Counted from the stretch's first letter, positions 1 through 7,640 are shown. The stretch is DNA of 64,000 bases from Vibrio pomeroyi (GCA_041879425.1 CP090854.1:2728001-2792000), one strand, 5' to 3'. Notes: a model not told the origin generated them from the sequence alone. A program made the numbers and translations.

Positions 1-1
1 A

Positions 2-88
2 CAAAGCCGACGTATCGACATCGTTAACCCGAAAGCACTGCTATTGACTAGCTTAAATCACGGTTCAACAGTGTTGTTTTCAAACTAA
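2..88 (+). CDS. 3' end of an unidentified gene entering from the left edge
   Basis: An open frame runs from the left edge for 28 codons and stops with TAA at 86-88. The residues read as ordinary protein (RRIDIVNPKALLLTSLNHG near the middle). A strong hairpin with a T-run follows about 60 bases later, as expected after the end of a gene on this strand. The other two forward frames close sooner. The fragment is too short for me to name a family, so even its being a gene is an inference from the frame and the terminator. Confidence 0.35.
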   Translation, partial: QSRRIDIVNPKALLLTSLNHGSTVLFSN

Positions 89-148
89 CATTGGAAAGCT
101 ATTTACTGTGTATCAATAGCTGAATACCATGAAGCGGTAAACCAATAG

Positions 149-171
149 AAAAGGGGCATGATGCCCCTTTT
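149..171 (+). terminator. rho-independent terminator
   Basis: AAAAGGGGCAT and ATGCCCCTTTT form an 11-base stem around a single central G (the innermost pairs probably open), followed by TTG. It lies after the frame that enters from the left edge and about 30 bases before the TauE-like gene. Confidence 0.8.
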
Positions 172-202
172 TGTTATCTAAAACTTACAAGTACGAAATT
201 CT

Positions 203-958
203 ATGGATTGGATAAACTCACTTGCCCTCTTTTTTGGTTCATTGATTGCCAATACCCTCGCCTCCTTATCGGGTGGTGGTGCCGGGCTACTTCAATTCCC
301 ACTGCTTATCTTTCTTGGCCTCCCCTTTTCGGTCGCCTTAGCAACACATAAAGTCGCCAGTGTCGCTCTAGGTTTGGGCGCTGCTTATACGCATATTAAA
401 AGCGGCACGCTCAGCTGGAGAATTTGTTGCTACCTGATCCTTGTTGGCAGCATCGGCGTTGTTATTGGAGCAAATATCGTCTTACTGATTCCAGATGATA
501 TTGCACAAAAGCTGCTTGGGGCGATGATCTTAGCGCTGGGCATATATTCCCTACTAAAGAAGCAATTGGGACAAGAGGAACAACTCAAGAATAGAGATAC
601 TAAAGGTTGGATTATTGGTGGCATTGGGCTTGCGCTGATTGGCATCATCAATGGCTCGCTCACTGCCGGATCAGGGCTGTTGGTGACCTTGTTTCTTGTT
701 CGCTGGTTTGGTTTCACTTATAAGCAGGCAGTGGCACTCACCATGATATGTGTTGGTCTGTTCTGGAATGGCATCGGCGGTATCGCAATCGTACAAGCTG
801 GTGCACCGATATACTGGTTGTGGCTACCCATACTTCTACTTAGCTCATTTATAGGCGGAAGCCTCGGTGCATTTCTTGCCAACCGTTCAAGCAATCAGCT
901 CGTCAAAACCGCTTTTGAAATATTGACGTTTGCCGTCGGTATCAAACTACTGATATAG
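203..958 (+). CDS. TauE/SafE family membrane exporter
   Basis: This 251-residue, very hydrophobic protein belongs to the TauE/SafE (former DUF81) family of inner-membrane permeases, some of which export sulfite or sulfoacetate. The N-terminal repeat carries the glycine-rich SLSGGGAGLLQFPLL segment (residues 22-36) and a matching glycine-rich segment, NGSLTAGSGLLVTLFLV, recurs near residues 150-166, giving the two-repeat architecture of the family. About seven or eight membrane segments can be counted. The length is typical. The SelW-like gene follows after 18 bases on the same strand, so the two are probably cotranscribed. The ribosome site before the ATG is weak. The substrate cannot be read from sequence. 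Confidence 0.85.
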   Translation: MDWINSLALFFGSLIANTLASLSGGGAGLLQFPLLIFLGLPFSVALATHKVASVALGLGAAYTHIKSGTLSWRICCYLILVGSIGVVIGANIVLLIPDDIAQKLLGAMILALGIYSLLKKQLGQEEQLKNRDTKGWIIGGIGLALIGIINGSLTAGSGLLVTLFLVRWFGFTYKQAVALTMICVGLFWNGIGGIAIVQAGAPIYWLWLPILLLSSFIGGSLGAFLANRSSNQLVKTAFEILTFAVGIKLLI

Positions 959-976
959 AATTTAAAAGGATTAGCT

Positions 977-1288
977 ATGAATACGGAATCAAATCCAACC
1001 ACGACAACAATATTGAAAGCGACGATAGCCATACACTATTGCCGTCAATGCAATTGGATGCTTCGCTCAAGTTGGTTGTGCCAAGAATTGCTACACACCT
1101 TCAGTGAAGAGATAGAACAAGTCAGTCTGCACCCTGATACGGGCGGACGATTCGAGATCTTTTGTAATGGGATACAGATTTGGGAAAGAAAAGCGGACGG
1201 CGGTTTTCCTGAGGCTAAAGTTCTGAAGCAAAGAGTACGGAACATCATTGCTCCAGACAAAGACCTCGGCCACGTAGATTCAAAGTAA
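977..1288 (+). CDS. SelT/SelW/SelH (Rdx) family thioredoxin-fold protein
   Basis: This 103-residue protein has the Rdx-family core: a beta strand followed by a redox CxxC motif (HYCRQCNW, residues 21-28) and the C-terminal FEIFCNGIQIWERKADGGFP region, which matches the conserved G-x-W-x-x-x-x-x-G-x-F-P signature of selenoprotein W relatives. The position used for selenocysteine in animal SelW is an ordinary cysteine codon (TGC) here. Family members are thought to act in thiol-disulfide chemistry, but their bacterial role is not settled. AAGGA stands 6 bases before the ATG. It lies just downstream of the TauE-like exporter and ends 23 bases from the convergent yfcE gene. Confidence 0.85.
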   Translation: MNTESNPTTTTILKATIAIHYCRQCNWMLRSSWLCQELLHTFSEEIEQVSLHPDTGGRFEIFCNGIQIWERKADGGFPEAKVLKQRVRNIIAPDKDLGHVDSK

Positions 1289-1311
1289 AGCCACGCGACC
1301 GATTTTGTCAT

Positions 1312-1857
1312 TTAAAGCTCACCGCTCACAATCAGGTCACCTTCAAGGCTAATCACTTTGAAGGTGTTGTCTTCATATAGACCATAGCTTGCTGCGTGCC
1401 CTTCTCGTGGAAATGTCACTGAGCTAGGGTTGAAAATAAAGATATCATCTTGGTATTCAGCAATTGGGATATGGGTGTGGCCGTGAGCAATAATATCGCC
1501 CGCTTTCAATGCTGGTCGCTTCGTTGTGTTGTACAGGTGACCATGAGTTAAGAAGATACGCTGACCTGACTCAAGCAGTACCCATGAGTAATCCATCATC
1601 ATTGGGAAAGACAACAGCATCTGATCCACTTCGCTGTCGCAGTTACCACGAACGGCAATGATCTCTTGAGAAAACGCATTCAACTTCTCTGCAACCGCCG
1701 GCGGGTTGTATCCCTCTGGAATCGGGTTTCTTGGACCATGATTCAGAATGTCACCCAATAGAACCAAATATTGCGCACCAGAGGCTTGGTATAGCTCTAG
1801 TACTTTTTCTGTTGCTGGCAGCGAACCGTGTAGGTCTGAAGCAAAAAATAATTTCAC
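1312..1857 (-). CDS. yfcE: YfcE family phosphodiesterase
   Basis: This is a 181-residue metallophosphoesterase of the YfcE type, a manganese-dependent enzyme that cleaves artificial phosphodiesters in vitro and whose natural substrate is unknown. The five calcineurin-like metal motifs are all visible: SDLHGS (residues 8-13), LLGDILNHGP (33-42), RGNCDSE, LTHGHLYN and HGHTHIP near residue 126. The length equals that of the E. coli enzyme. The start is GTG at 1857, preceded by GGAG. The gene is transcribed on the same strand as the DUF1538/P-II/CBS operon 47 bases upstream, but there is no overlap, so it may or may not belong to that transcript. Confidence 0.9.
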   Translation of the reverse strand: MKLFFASDLHGSLPATEKVLELYQASGAQYLVLLGDILNHGPRNPIPEGYNPPAVAEKLNAFSQEIIAVRGNCDSEVDQMLLSFPMMMDYSWVLLESGQRIFLTHGHLYNTTKRPALKAGDIIAHGHTHIPIAEYQDDIFIFNPSSVTFPREGHAASYGLYEDNTFKVISLEGDLIVSGEL

Positions 1858-1904
1858 ACGTACTTCTCCATAAAATTTGTGAGCCTATTGTACGTATCTA
1901 ACCG

Positions 1905-2312
1905 CTACACGTCATCTCTCGCCATACCGTTGATCACGATATTATTGTAACTAACCATACCGACTATTTTATGGTCACTGACCACAGGGGCACGACTGAT
2001 ACCAAAACGCTCAAATAAGCGTGCACAATACTTCACATTCATATCGGCAGACACGCTCAAAGCCGGTTTAGTCATGATTTCATAAACGTTAGTGCGCTTA
2101 GGCGATCGGTTCTTGGCTAACACTTTCTTAGCGATATCATTCATCAACACGATGCCGTATTCATCATCCTCATGGCGTTTATCGACGATGATGGCTTTTA
2201 CTTTGTGCTTTTTTGCCATCTCAATCGCTTCTAACACCGTCGTTAGCCCATCAATAATCACATAAGTGTTAGCCATTACATCGCTTACTCGAATTGTCTC
2301 ACCCGTATTCAT
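1905..2312 (-). CDS. CBS-domain pair protein
   Basis: This is a 135-residue stand-alone CBS-domain protein. Two CBS motifs fill the chain: residues 8-60 (VSDVMANTYVIIDGLTTVLEA) and 75-130 (VYEIMTKPALSVSADMNV, then GISRAPVVSDHKIVGMVSYNN). Such pairs form Bateman modules that bind adenine nucleotides and usually regulate a partner enzyme, channel or transporter. The ATG at 2312 overlaps the stop of the P-II-like gene by 4 bases, so its translation is coupled to that gene. It is the last gene of the DUF1538-DUF1538-PII-CBS operon. The ligand and partner are inferred from family and context, not shown by the sequence. Confidence 0.88.
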   Translation of the reverse strand: MNTGETIRVSDVMANTYVIIDGLTTVLEAIEMAKKHKVKAIIVDKRHEDDEYGIVLMNDIAKKVLAKNRSPKRTNVYEIMTKPALSVSADMNVKYCARLFERFGISRAPVVSDHKIVGMVSYNNIVINGMARDDV

Positions 2313-2659
2313 AGCTCATCCTCCACAACCTTGGTTAGTGTTTCGACTTGGTGCGCGACCCCGACCGCATCCTCAACATCGATCTGAACAGCAATGCCTT
2401 GTCCTGACTCTTGGTCGAACTCTCCGACTTCACCAATGGTTTCTAAAATATGTCTCGCCAAATGCTCTTCGACGACAAACAGCAACACATCTTTTTGCAC
2501 CTCCAAAGTTAAGCCAAAGAAGGTGGTTTTTTGGTTTAAGCCTTGCCCTCTGGCATTGTTAATCACCGTTGCTCCAGTTGCGCCCGCATCACGCGCGGCA
2601 TCGAGCACACTGTCTGTCTTGCTCTCTTCTACAAACGCTAAGATAAGTTTAAAGCGCAT
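2309..2659 (-). CDS. P-II-like signalling protein
   Basis: This 116-residue protein resembles the P-II superfamily of small trimeric nucleotide sensors: an N-terminal beta strand ([12 protein letters not shown]), a helix containing VLDAARDAGATGATVI, a loop region (NNARGQGLNQKTTFFG) where P-II proteins have the T-loop, and a second beta-alpha-beta unit. It is clearly different from the classical GlnB at 55.4 kb: it lacks the tyrosine of the uridylylation motif and has a distinct C-terminus (GVAHQVETLTKV). AAGGAG stands 8 bases before the ATG. The gene overlaps DUF1538 (11 bases) and the CBS gene (4 bases). By analogy with P-II proteins attached to transporters, it probably controls the DUF1538 membrane proteins; that is inference. 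Confidence 0.85.
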   Translation of the reverse strand: MRFKLILAFVEESKTDSVLDAARDAGATGATVINNARGQGLNQKTTFFGLTLEVQKDVLLFVVEEHLARHILETIGEVGEFDQESGQGIAVQIDVEDAVGVAHQVETLTKVVEDEL

Positions 2660-3443
2660 CTTTGCTCTCCTTAGAGGTGTGTAAACGGTTTAACCATTGT
2701 GTTATTTGGGCATAGCCCATCACTGAAATAATCGGAAATAAGCTGGCGAAAGCAATCAACCCAAAGCCATCAATCACAGGGTTTCGCCCAGGTACAGTTG
2801 AAGCGAGGCCTAGCCCTAACGCCGTCACTAATGGAACGGTCACGGTGGATGTCGTCACTCCGCCAGAATCATAGGCCAATGGGATGATCAATTTGGGGGC
2901 GTAAAAGGTTTGGATAACCACGACAACATAGCCAAAAATGATGTAGTAATGGATCGGATCGCCCGCAACGATCCGATAGCTTCCGAGTGAGATGCCGATA
3001 GCCACTCCTAGTGCAACTGCGACTCTCAGCCCATTAACACTGATACTGCCGCCTGAGACTTGATTTGCCTTAATCGCCACCGCAATCAACGAAGGCTCGG
3101 CGATCGTGGTACTAAAACCAATGCAGAATGCAAAAAGGTAAACCCAGTAATAATCAAACCAAGCTAATGTCAGGCCAGAGCTAACCTTAAAATCAGTCAG
3201 AAAGCTAGGTTCGGTCAGTTGCATGGCCATCGTCTCCCCTAAGGGAAACAACGCGAGTTCCAATCCCATCAAGAAAAGAGATAAACCAAGGATGACGTAG
3301 AAAAAACCAATCAGCACCTTGGCTAAATTGTTCACAGGTTTACGTAGCACCGCTAACTGAAAACCAAAGATGATCACCGCAATCGGAATCACATCCATCA
3401 CGGTGCCTAAAAAGGTGTCGATAAACTGCTGAGCACTGATCAT
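2649..3443 (-). CDS. DUF1538 membrane protein, second copy
   Basis: This is a 264-residue integral membrane protein of the DUF1538 family, whose function is unknown. About seven hydrophobic segments are visible. Two signature blocks are shared almost word for word with the neighbouring paralogue: [15 protein letters not shown] near residues 114-128, and [20 protein letters not shown] followed by [17 protein letters not shown] near residues 190-235. Charged and proline residues within membrane stretches (TIAEP, YDSGG) suggest a substrate- or ion-binding site, as in transporters. The ATG at 3443 overlaps the upstream stop by 4 bases. The short linker [10 protein letters not shown] replaces a longer acidic loop in the first copy. 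The transport role is an inference. Confidence 0.85.
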   Translation of the reverse strand: MISAQQFIDTFLGTVMDVIPIAVIIFGFQLAVLRKPVNNLAKVLIGFFYVILGLSLFLMGLELALFPLGETMAMQLTEPSFLTDFKVSSGLTLAWFDYYWVYLFAFCIGFSTTIAEPSLIAVAIKANQVSGGSISVNGLRVAVALGVAIGISLGSYRIVAGDPIHYYIIFGYVVVVIQTFYAPKLIIPLAYDSGGVTTSTVTVPLVTALGLGLASTVPGRNPVIDGFGLIAFASLFPIISVMGYAQITQWLNRLHTSKESKDAL

Positions 3444-4174
3444 GTCGCCACCATCCCGTAGACCATGACAAACATCATCGGCAACAGTGACGCAAAGGCG
3501 ATCAACCCGAAACCGTCGATCATTGGATTACGGCCCTTGATTGCTGAAGCTAAGCCCACTCCTAATGCAGTGACCAACGGAACGGTGATGGTTGATGTTG
3601 TCACCCCACCAGAGTCATACGCTATCCCAATGATATTTTCAGGGGCGAAAGCGGTAAGTACTACCACGCCAATATAACCACCGATGATCATGTACTGAAT
3701 TGGCCAACCTTTTAATATTCGCAATACCCCAAGTAAGATGGCAATACCAACCGACAATGCTACGGTAAAACGCAGACCATCTGCATATTCTTCCATTTCA
3801 TCAAGATTATTGGGGATAACACCTCCCTCGGCGGCCACTTCCGCAGCTTCAGCCGCCACCGCAGTTAACGCAGGTTCTGCAATGGTTGTTCCAAAGCCCA
3901 AACAAAAAGCAAATGTCAGTAACCAGAACACACTCCCCTTGCGAGCAAAGGCTTGAGCCATAGACTCACCGATTGGAAATAGGCCCATTTCTAGGCCAAA
4001 TATGAAGAAGGTCAACCCAAAGACCACCAGCACTAAGCCAGTTAGAATTGATAACAGATGAGGAAGCGGCTCTTGCAACACAGCGAGCTGAAAGAAGGCG
4101 ATCACCGCGACAATCGGCAACAGATCTCGGAGGCTACCTAGCATGGCTCGAAACAAAGCAAGTACTGCTGCCAT
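3440..4174 (-). CDS. DUF1538 membrane protein, first copy
   Basis: This is the first gene of the four-gene operon and a 244-residue DUF1538 membrane protein with about seven hydrophobic segments. It carries the same two signatures as its downstream paralogue: [15 protein letters not shown], and [20 protein letters not shown] with [17 protein letters not shown]. It also has an acidic loop of about 20 residues between the signatures ([12 protein letters not shown]) that is shortened in the partner. I chose ATG at 4174 because AAGGAG ends 5 bases before it; two GTG codons at 4180 and 4177 overlap or crowd that site. Function is unknown; two similar subunits made in equal amounts suggest a heteromeric membrane complex. 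Confidence 0.85.
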   Translation of the reverse strand: MAAVLALFRAMLGSLRDLLPIVAVIAFFQLAVLQEPLPHLLSILTGLVLVVFGLTFFIFGLEMGLFPIGESMAQAFARKGSVFWLLTFAFCLGFGTTIAEPALTAVAAEAAEVAAEGGVIPNNLDEMEEYADGLRFTVALSVGIAILLGVLRILKGWPIQYMIIGGYIGVVVLTAFAPENIIGIAYDSGGVTTSTITVPLVTALGVGLASAIKGRNPMIDGFGLIAFASLLPMMFVMVYGMVAT

Positions 4175-4205
4175 CACCACTCCTTATCGCTGAAATTGTG
4201 TCGGG

Positions 4206-4222
4206 TTATTAGTTACTAATAA
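4206..4222. promoter_or_regulatory. 17-bp palindrome upstream of the DUF1538 operon
   Basis: TTATTAG and CTAATAA form a perfect 7-base inverted repeat around TTA, 32 bases upstream of the first DUF1538 start codon in the divergent gap to the YfcH-like gene. Its place and symmetry suit an operator near the promoter. No regulator can be named from the sequence. Confidence 0.4.
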
Positions 4223-4475
4223 TCATGGCAAATCCTTATCATTCCTTATGTGATAAATATTACGCAGTTGGTAACATATCCGAGTAAAATCCATAAGTGT
4301 GATAACGGTACACATCTTGGCCAAATGAATTTTATTTCACTCATTCTTTAATTTTAAAAGGCGTAATTTGGGTATCACACGATTGAAACCAACTGATCGT
4401 TATAGTGATTTTTTCGTATTGATTGGCGATTAAAAACAAGCCATGTCTATAATTATGTTTAATAAGGAGATTGGT

Positions 4476-5390
4476 ATGAAGATATTGTTAACTGGTGGTA
4501 CTGGATTTATTGGCTCTGAATTGGTTAAAAGCTGGAACACTGACGATGTGACATTGCTGACGCGGAGCCCTGAAAAAGCAAAGCAAAATCTAAATCACCT
4601 GAACCAGAACAACCTTCATTACATTCAATCCCTTGACGAACTGAGCAATCTTAATGACTTCGATGTGGTGGTTAACCTTGCTGGCGAACCGATAGCCGAC
4701 AAGCGTTGGAGCGAAGAACAAAAAGAGAGAATCTGCAGTAGCCGCTGGCACATCACAGAAAAGTTGGTCGAGTTAATTCATGCCAGCAGCAATCCGCCTG
4801 AGGTTTTCATTAGTGGTTCAGCCGTCGGTTATTATGGCGATCAACAACAACACCCGTTTGATGAATCATTACGAGTAGAGGATGACAGCTTCCCTCATAA
4901 GGTTTGTGCTCACTGGGAAGAAATAGCTAAGCGAGCTCAGTCAGATAACACGCGAGTGATACTACTCAGAACGGGGATTGTATTGGGAGAAAATGGCGGA
5001 GCATTAAAGAAGATGCTTATGCCTTACAAACTTGGCGTAGGTGGGCCTCTAGGTTCTGGCAAACAGTACATGCCATGGATTCACATGCTAGATATGGTGA
5101 GAGCCATTAACCACTTGTTGTCGATTCCTCACGCTCAAGGCGAGTTTAATATGTGTGCGCCGCACCCTGTGACTAACAAACTGTTCAGCAGTACGTTAGC
5201 CAAACAATTGGGCCGACCGCATTTCTTGTTCACACCAAAATGGGCAATGTCACTTCTGATGGGAGAATCATCGTGTTTGCTATTTGATAGCATCCGCTCC
5301 AAACCAAAGAAGCTCACCGAAATGGGATTCATTTTTAGTTACTCAAGAATCGAGCCTGCACTAAAAAACTTGTTACAACATCAAGACTAA
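4476..5390 (+). CDS. TIGR01777 family NAD-dependent epimerase (YfcH-like)
   Basis: This 304-residue protein is an extended short-chain dehydrogenase/epimerase of the TIGR01777 (YfcH) family. The nucleotide-binding glycine motif is at the N-terminus (LLTGGTGFIGSEL, residues 4-16), followed by VVNLAGEPIADKRWS, a family hallmark, and VFISGSAVGYYGDQ with the SxxxxYY catalytic-type residues. The C-terminal DUF1731 part contains PKWAMSLLMGESSCLL. I chose ATG 4476 over the in-frame ATG at 4443 because AAGGAG (4464-4469) stands 6 bases before it and family proteins begin MKILLTGG. The gene is divergent from the DUF1538 operon. The substrate of the family is not established. Confidence 0.88.
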   Translation: MKILLTGGTGFIGSELVKSWNTDDVTLLTRSPEKAKQNLNHLNQNNLHYIQSLDELSNLNDFDVVVNLAGEPIADKRWSEEQKERICSSRWHITEKLVELIHASSNPPEVFISGSAVGYYGDQQQHPFDESLRVEDDSFPHKVCAHWEEIAKRAQSDNTRVILLRTGIVLGENGGALKKMLMPYKLGVGGPLGSGKQYMPWIHMLDMVRAINHLLSIPHAQGEFNMCAPHPVTNKLFSSTLAKQLGRPHFLFTPKWAMSLLMGESSCLLFDSIRSKPKKLTEMGFIFSYSRIEPALKNLLQHQD

Positions 5391-5433
5391 TTCTTTACCC
5401 TAGAGTCATAGAGACTCTAATAAAGGATTAAGC

Positions 5434-6261
5434 GTGAACAAGTCGATTCTTATCACTGGTTGCTCAACGGGTATTGGCTATACATGCGCTCATGCACTGA
5501 AACAGCGCGGTTTTCATGTCATTGCATCTTGTCGTGACCCACAAGATGTTCAACGCCTTCAAGATGAAGGTCTCACCTGCATTCAACTCGATCTTTCCAA
5601 CCAAGAAAGTATTGAACATGGCGCCAAGCTTGCTATTGAACTCGCACCTAACGGGCTATATGGATTATTCAACAACGGCGCTTACGGCCAAGCAGGTGCG
5701 CTAGAAGACTTACCGACTCAAGGACTGAGAGAGCAATTCGAAACCAACTTCTTCGGTTGGCACCATCTCGTTTGCCAGATCCTTCCGCACATGCGTGAAC
5801 GTGGCGAAGGACGAATCGTACAAAACAGTTCAGTGTTAGGCTTCGCCGCTATGAAATATCGCGGTGCTTACAACGCTTCAAAATTCGCAATCGAAGGTTG
5901 GACTGACACTCTGCGTTTAGAACTGCATGGCAGTGGCATACACATTTCATTACTTCAACCCGGTCCTATCGAAACCCAGTTTAGAACCAACGCCCTAAAG
6001 GCCTTCAATAAGTGGATACGCATCGAAGGCAGTGCCCACCAAGAAGCTTACCAACAGCAAAAAGACCGACTTGAAAAAGAGTCATCGAATAACGCTTTTG
6101 TTTTGCCTGCAGAAAGCTGCATTGAACCCGTTTTTCACGCGCTGACAGCCGATAAACCTAAGTTAAGGTACCGAGTGACGACACCAACTAAGGTGTTCGC
6201 AGTGTTAAAAAGGCTCCTACCAAGCCGCTTGCTAGACCCTATTTTGAGAAAAGCAGCATAA
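5434..6261 (+). CDS. classical SDR family oxidoreductase
   Basis: This is a 275-residue classical short-chain dehydrogenase. The cofactor motif TGCSTGIGYTCA (residues 8-19), the structural NNGAYGQ motif, the active-site serine in QNSSVLGF and the catalytic YNASK motif (near residues 149-153) are all in place, and PGPIET follows where expected. It resembles the YbbO-type NADP-dependent enzymes, which reduce aldehydes or retinal-like substrates, but the substrate cannot be read here. Start is GTG 5434 with AAAGGA 6 bases before it. The YfcH-like gene ends 43 bases upstream on the same strand. In E. coli a similar SDR gene (ybbO) neighbours ybbN, which is the next large gene here. Confidence 0.85.
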   Translation: MNKSILITGCSTGIGYTCAHALKQRGFHVIASCRDPQDVQRLQDEGLTCIQLDLSNQESIEHGAKLAIELAPNGLYGLFNNGAYGQAGALEDLPTQGLREQFETNFFGWHHLVCQILPHMRERGEGRIVQNSSVLGFAAMKYRGAYNASKFAIEGWTDTLRLELHGSGIHISLLQPGPIETQFRTNALKAFNKWIRIEGSAHQEAYQQQKDRLEKESSNNAFVLPAESCIEPVFHALTADKPKLRYRVTTPTKVFAVLKRLLPSRLLDPILRKAA

Positions 6262-6659
6262 ATTACTAACTTTGAATGCACAGTCGCAAACTTTAATGTA
6301 ACGATGTAATTTATTCGTAACAATAAGATGTCATGATTTAGCCTATATCATCAATTATTCCCAATTGATGAAGCTACCTCTGGATATTTCATGACTTTAA
6401 ACCGCCTTAATTGGGTAGGTGTGAGTTTGGCTATTACGTTGTTTATTCTGTTTTGAATATCTTAAGTAATACCTCACTGACCACCTCAATGAGAACGCTG
6501 TGTCTTCCGTGTTGAGATAACAACTCTATCAACATCGAAGCATGGCGTTTTTCTATTTTTGGCGCTTTTTATCTGAGATAACTGAGTTAGATCTTGAAGT
6601 TACCGACTTCTCACCCCATATTTGCATCGTATCCACAAAACAAACCTCAAGGAACGTAA
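6262..6659. other. 398-bp gap between the SDR gene and cnoX
   Basis: The gap holds a possible 21-codon ORF (6391-6456, listed separately). No clear terminator for the SDR gene is present. The last 60 bases presumably carry the promoter of cnoX, which has AAGGA before its ATG. I see no RNA gene or mobile remnant. Confidence 0.5.
6391..6456 (+). CDS. possible 21-residue single-pass membrane peptide
   Basis: ATG at 6391 opens a 21-codon frame ending in TGA at 6454. It encodes a short basic start (MTLNRLNW) and a hydrophobic run (VGVSLAITLFILF) that fits one membrane span. Only a weak ribosome site (TGGA) stands upstream. The form is that of known bacterial small membrane proteins, and it could equally be a leader peptide or chance. 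I do not recognise it. Confidence 0.3.
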   Translation: MTLNRLNWVGVSLAITLFILF

Positions 6660-7514
6660 ATGCAATCTCCGCATATTGTTGAACTTAATGAGCAGAACTT
6701 TCGTCAAGTATTAGAAGGTTCGATGCAGACCCCTGTACTCATCCATTTTTGGGCACCAATGAGCCAAGAGAGCGCCCAAGTCATTCCTGAACTCCAAACA
6801 TTAACTCAGCAATACAACGGTGCTTTCACATTAGCCCTACTGAATTGCGAGCAAGAACAAGCGATTGCTAGCCAATTTGGTGTTCAAGCACTGCCTACGA
6901 TTGCACTGTTTGTTAACGGTCAACCTGTCGACGGACTGGGTGGTCCTCAAAGCTTAGACGCGATTGTAGAGATGCTAAGCAAACACCTTCCTAGTCAAGA
7001 TGAACTCGCACTGCGCCAAGCTCTTGAGTTAATGCAAGCAGGCGATCACACTCAAGCTTTGGCGGCAATGCAACAGCTTCCTGCAGAGCTTACAAACAAA
7101 GGTGAAGTAAAACTGGCGATAGCAGAGTGTTTATTAGAAACACAACAGTTTGACCTTGCTGAAACTCAGCTAGCAACCATCCCACTTGAGTACCAAGACA
7201 ACTACTACAAAGGCTTAGTTGCGAAGCTGGAACTTCATAAACAGGCAGCAGACAGCCCTGAGATTCAAGCACTAGAATCCGCTCTTCAGCAAAACCCAAG
7301 CGATGCTAAAACGGCCTCTGAATTAGCTCTGCAATACCACCAAGTGAACCGTAGCGAAGAAGCAATGGACCTACTGTGGTCTTTCCTAGCAAAAGATCTT
7401 AATACTCTCGATGGTGACATGAAAAAAGAATTCATGGATATCTTGAGTGCGCTTGGACAAGGCAATCCGGTTGCGAGTAAATACCGTCGACAGTTGTACT
7501 CTCTGCTTTACTAG
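6660..7514 (+). CDS. cnoX: thioredoxin-like/TPR co-chaperone CnoX (YbbN)
   Basis: This is a 284-residue protein with an N-terminal thioredoxin fold (residues 1-110) and a C-terminal tetratricopeptide-type helical region (residues 115-284). In E. coli, CnoX/YbbN holds unfolding proteins during bleach stress, protects them from overoxidation and hands them to GroEL and DnaK. At the thioredoxin active site the sequence is HFWAPMSQESAQ, so neither cysteine of the CxxC motif is present; the cis-proline is kept (ALPTIALF). It is therefore unlikely to be a thiol oxidoreductase. AAGGA stands before the ATG. The qmcA-nfeD pair follows, the same neighbourhood as ybbN-ybbK-ybbJ in E. coli. Confidence 0.9.
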   Translation: MQSPHIVELNEQNFRQVLEGSMQTPVLIHFWAPMSQESAQVIPELQTLTQQYNGAFTLALLNCEQEQAIASQFGVQALPTIALFVNGQPVDGLGGPQSLDAIVEMLSKHLPSQDELALRQALELMQAGDHTQALAAMQQLPAELTNKGEVKLAIAECLLETQQFDLAETQLATIPLEYQDNYYKGLVAKLELHKQAADSPEIQALESALQQNPSDAKTASELALQYHQVNRSEEAMDLLWSFLAKDLNTLDGDMKKEFMDILSALGQGNPVASKYRRQLYSLLY

Positions 7515-7602
7515 CAATCGTCAACGCCAGTTAAGTTAAGCGTTGTCAAACACATCGAAAACTAACAATTCAATCAATTAGTTTATCGAATACAATAATG
7601 CC

Positions 7603-7640
7603 AAATGGGCCATAAAATCAATATTTTATGGCCCATTTTT
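7603..7640 (+). terminator. terminator of cnoX
   Basis: AAATGGGCCATAAAAT and its exact complement form a 16-base stem with a 4-base loop, ending in TTTTT. It separates cnoX from qmcA. Confidence 0.85.

Noticed and set aside
977..1288. Selenoprotein with in-frame UGA
   Set aside because: The redox motif is encoded by two TGC codons and the frame contains no TGA before the stop, so no selenocysteine is needed.
4290..4320. CRP-like site (TGTGATAACGGTACACA) upstream of the YfcH-like gene
   Set aside because: The right half-site is shifted by one base and mismatched against TGTGA-N6-TCACA, so the match is not better than chance in AT-rich DNA.
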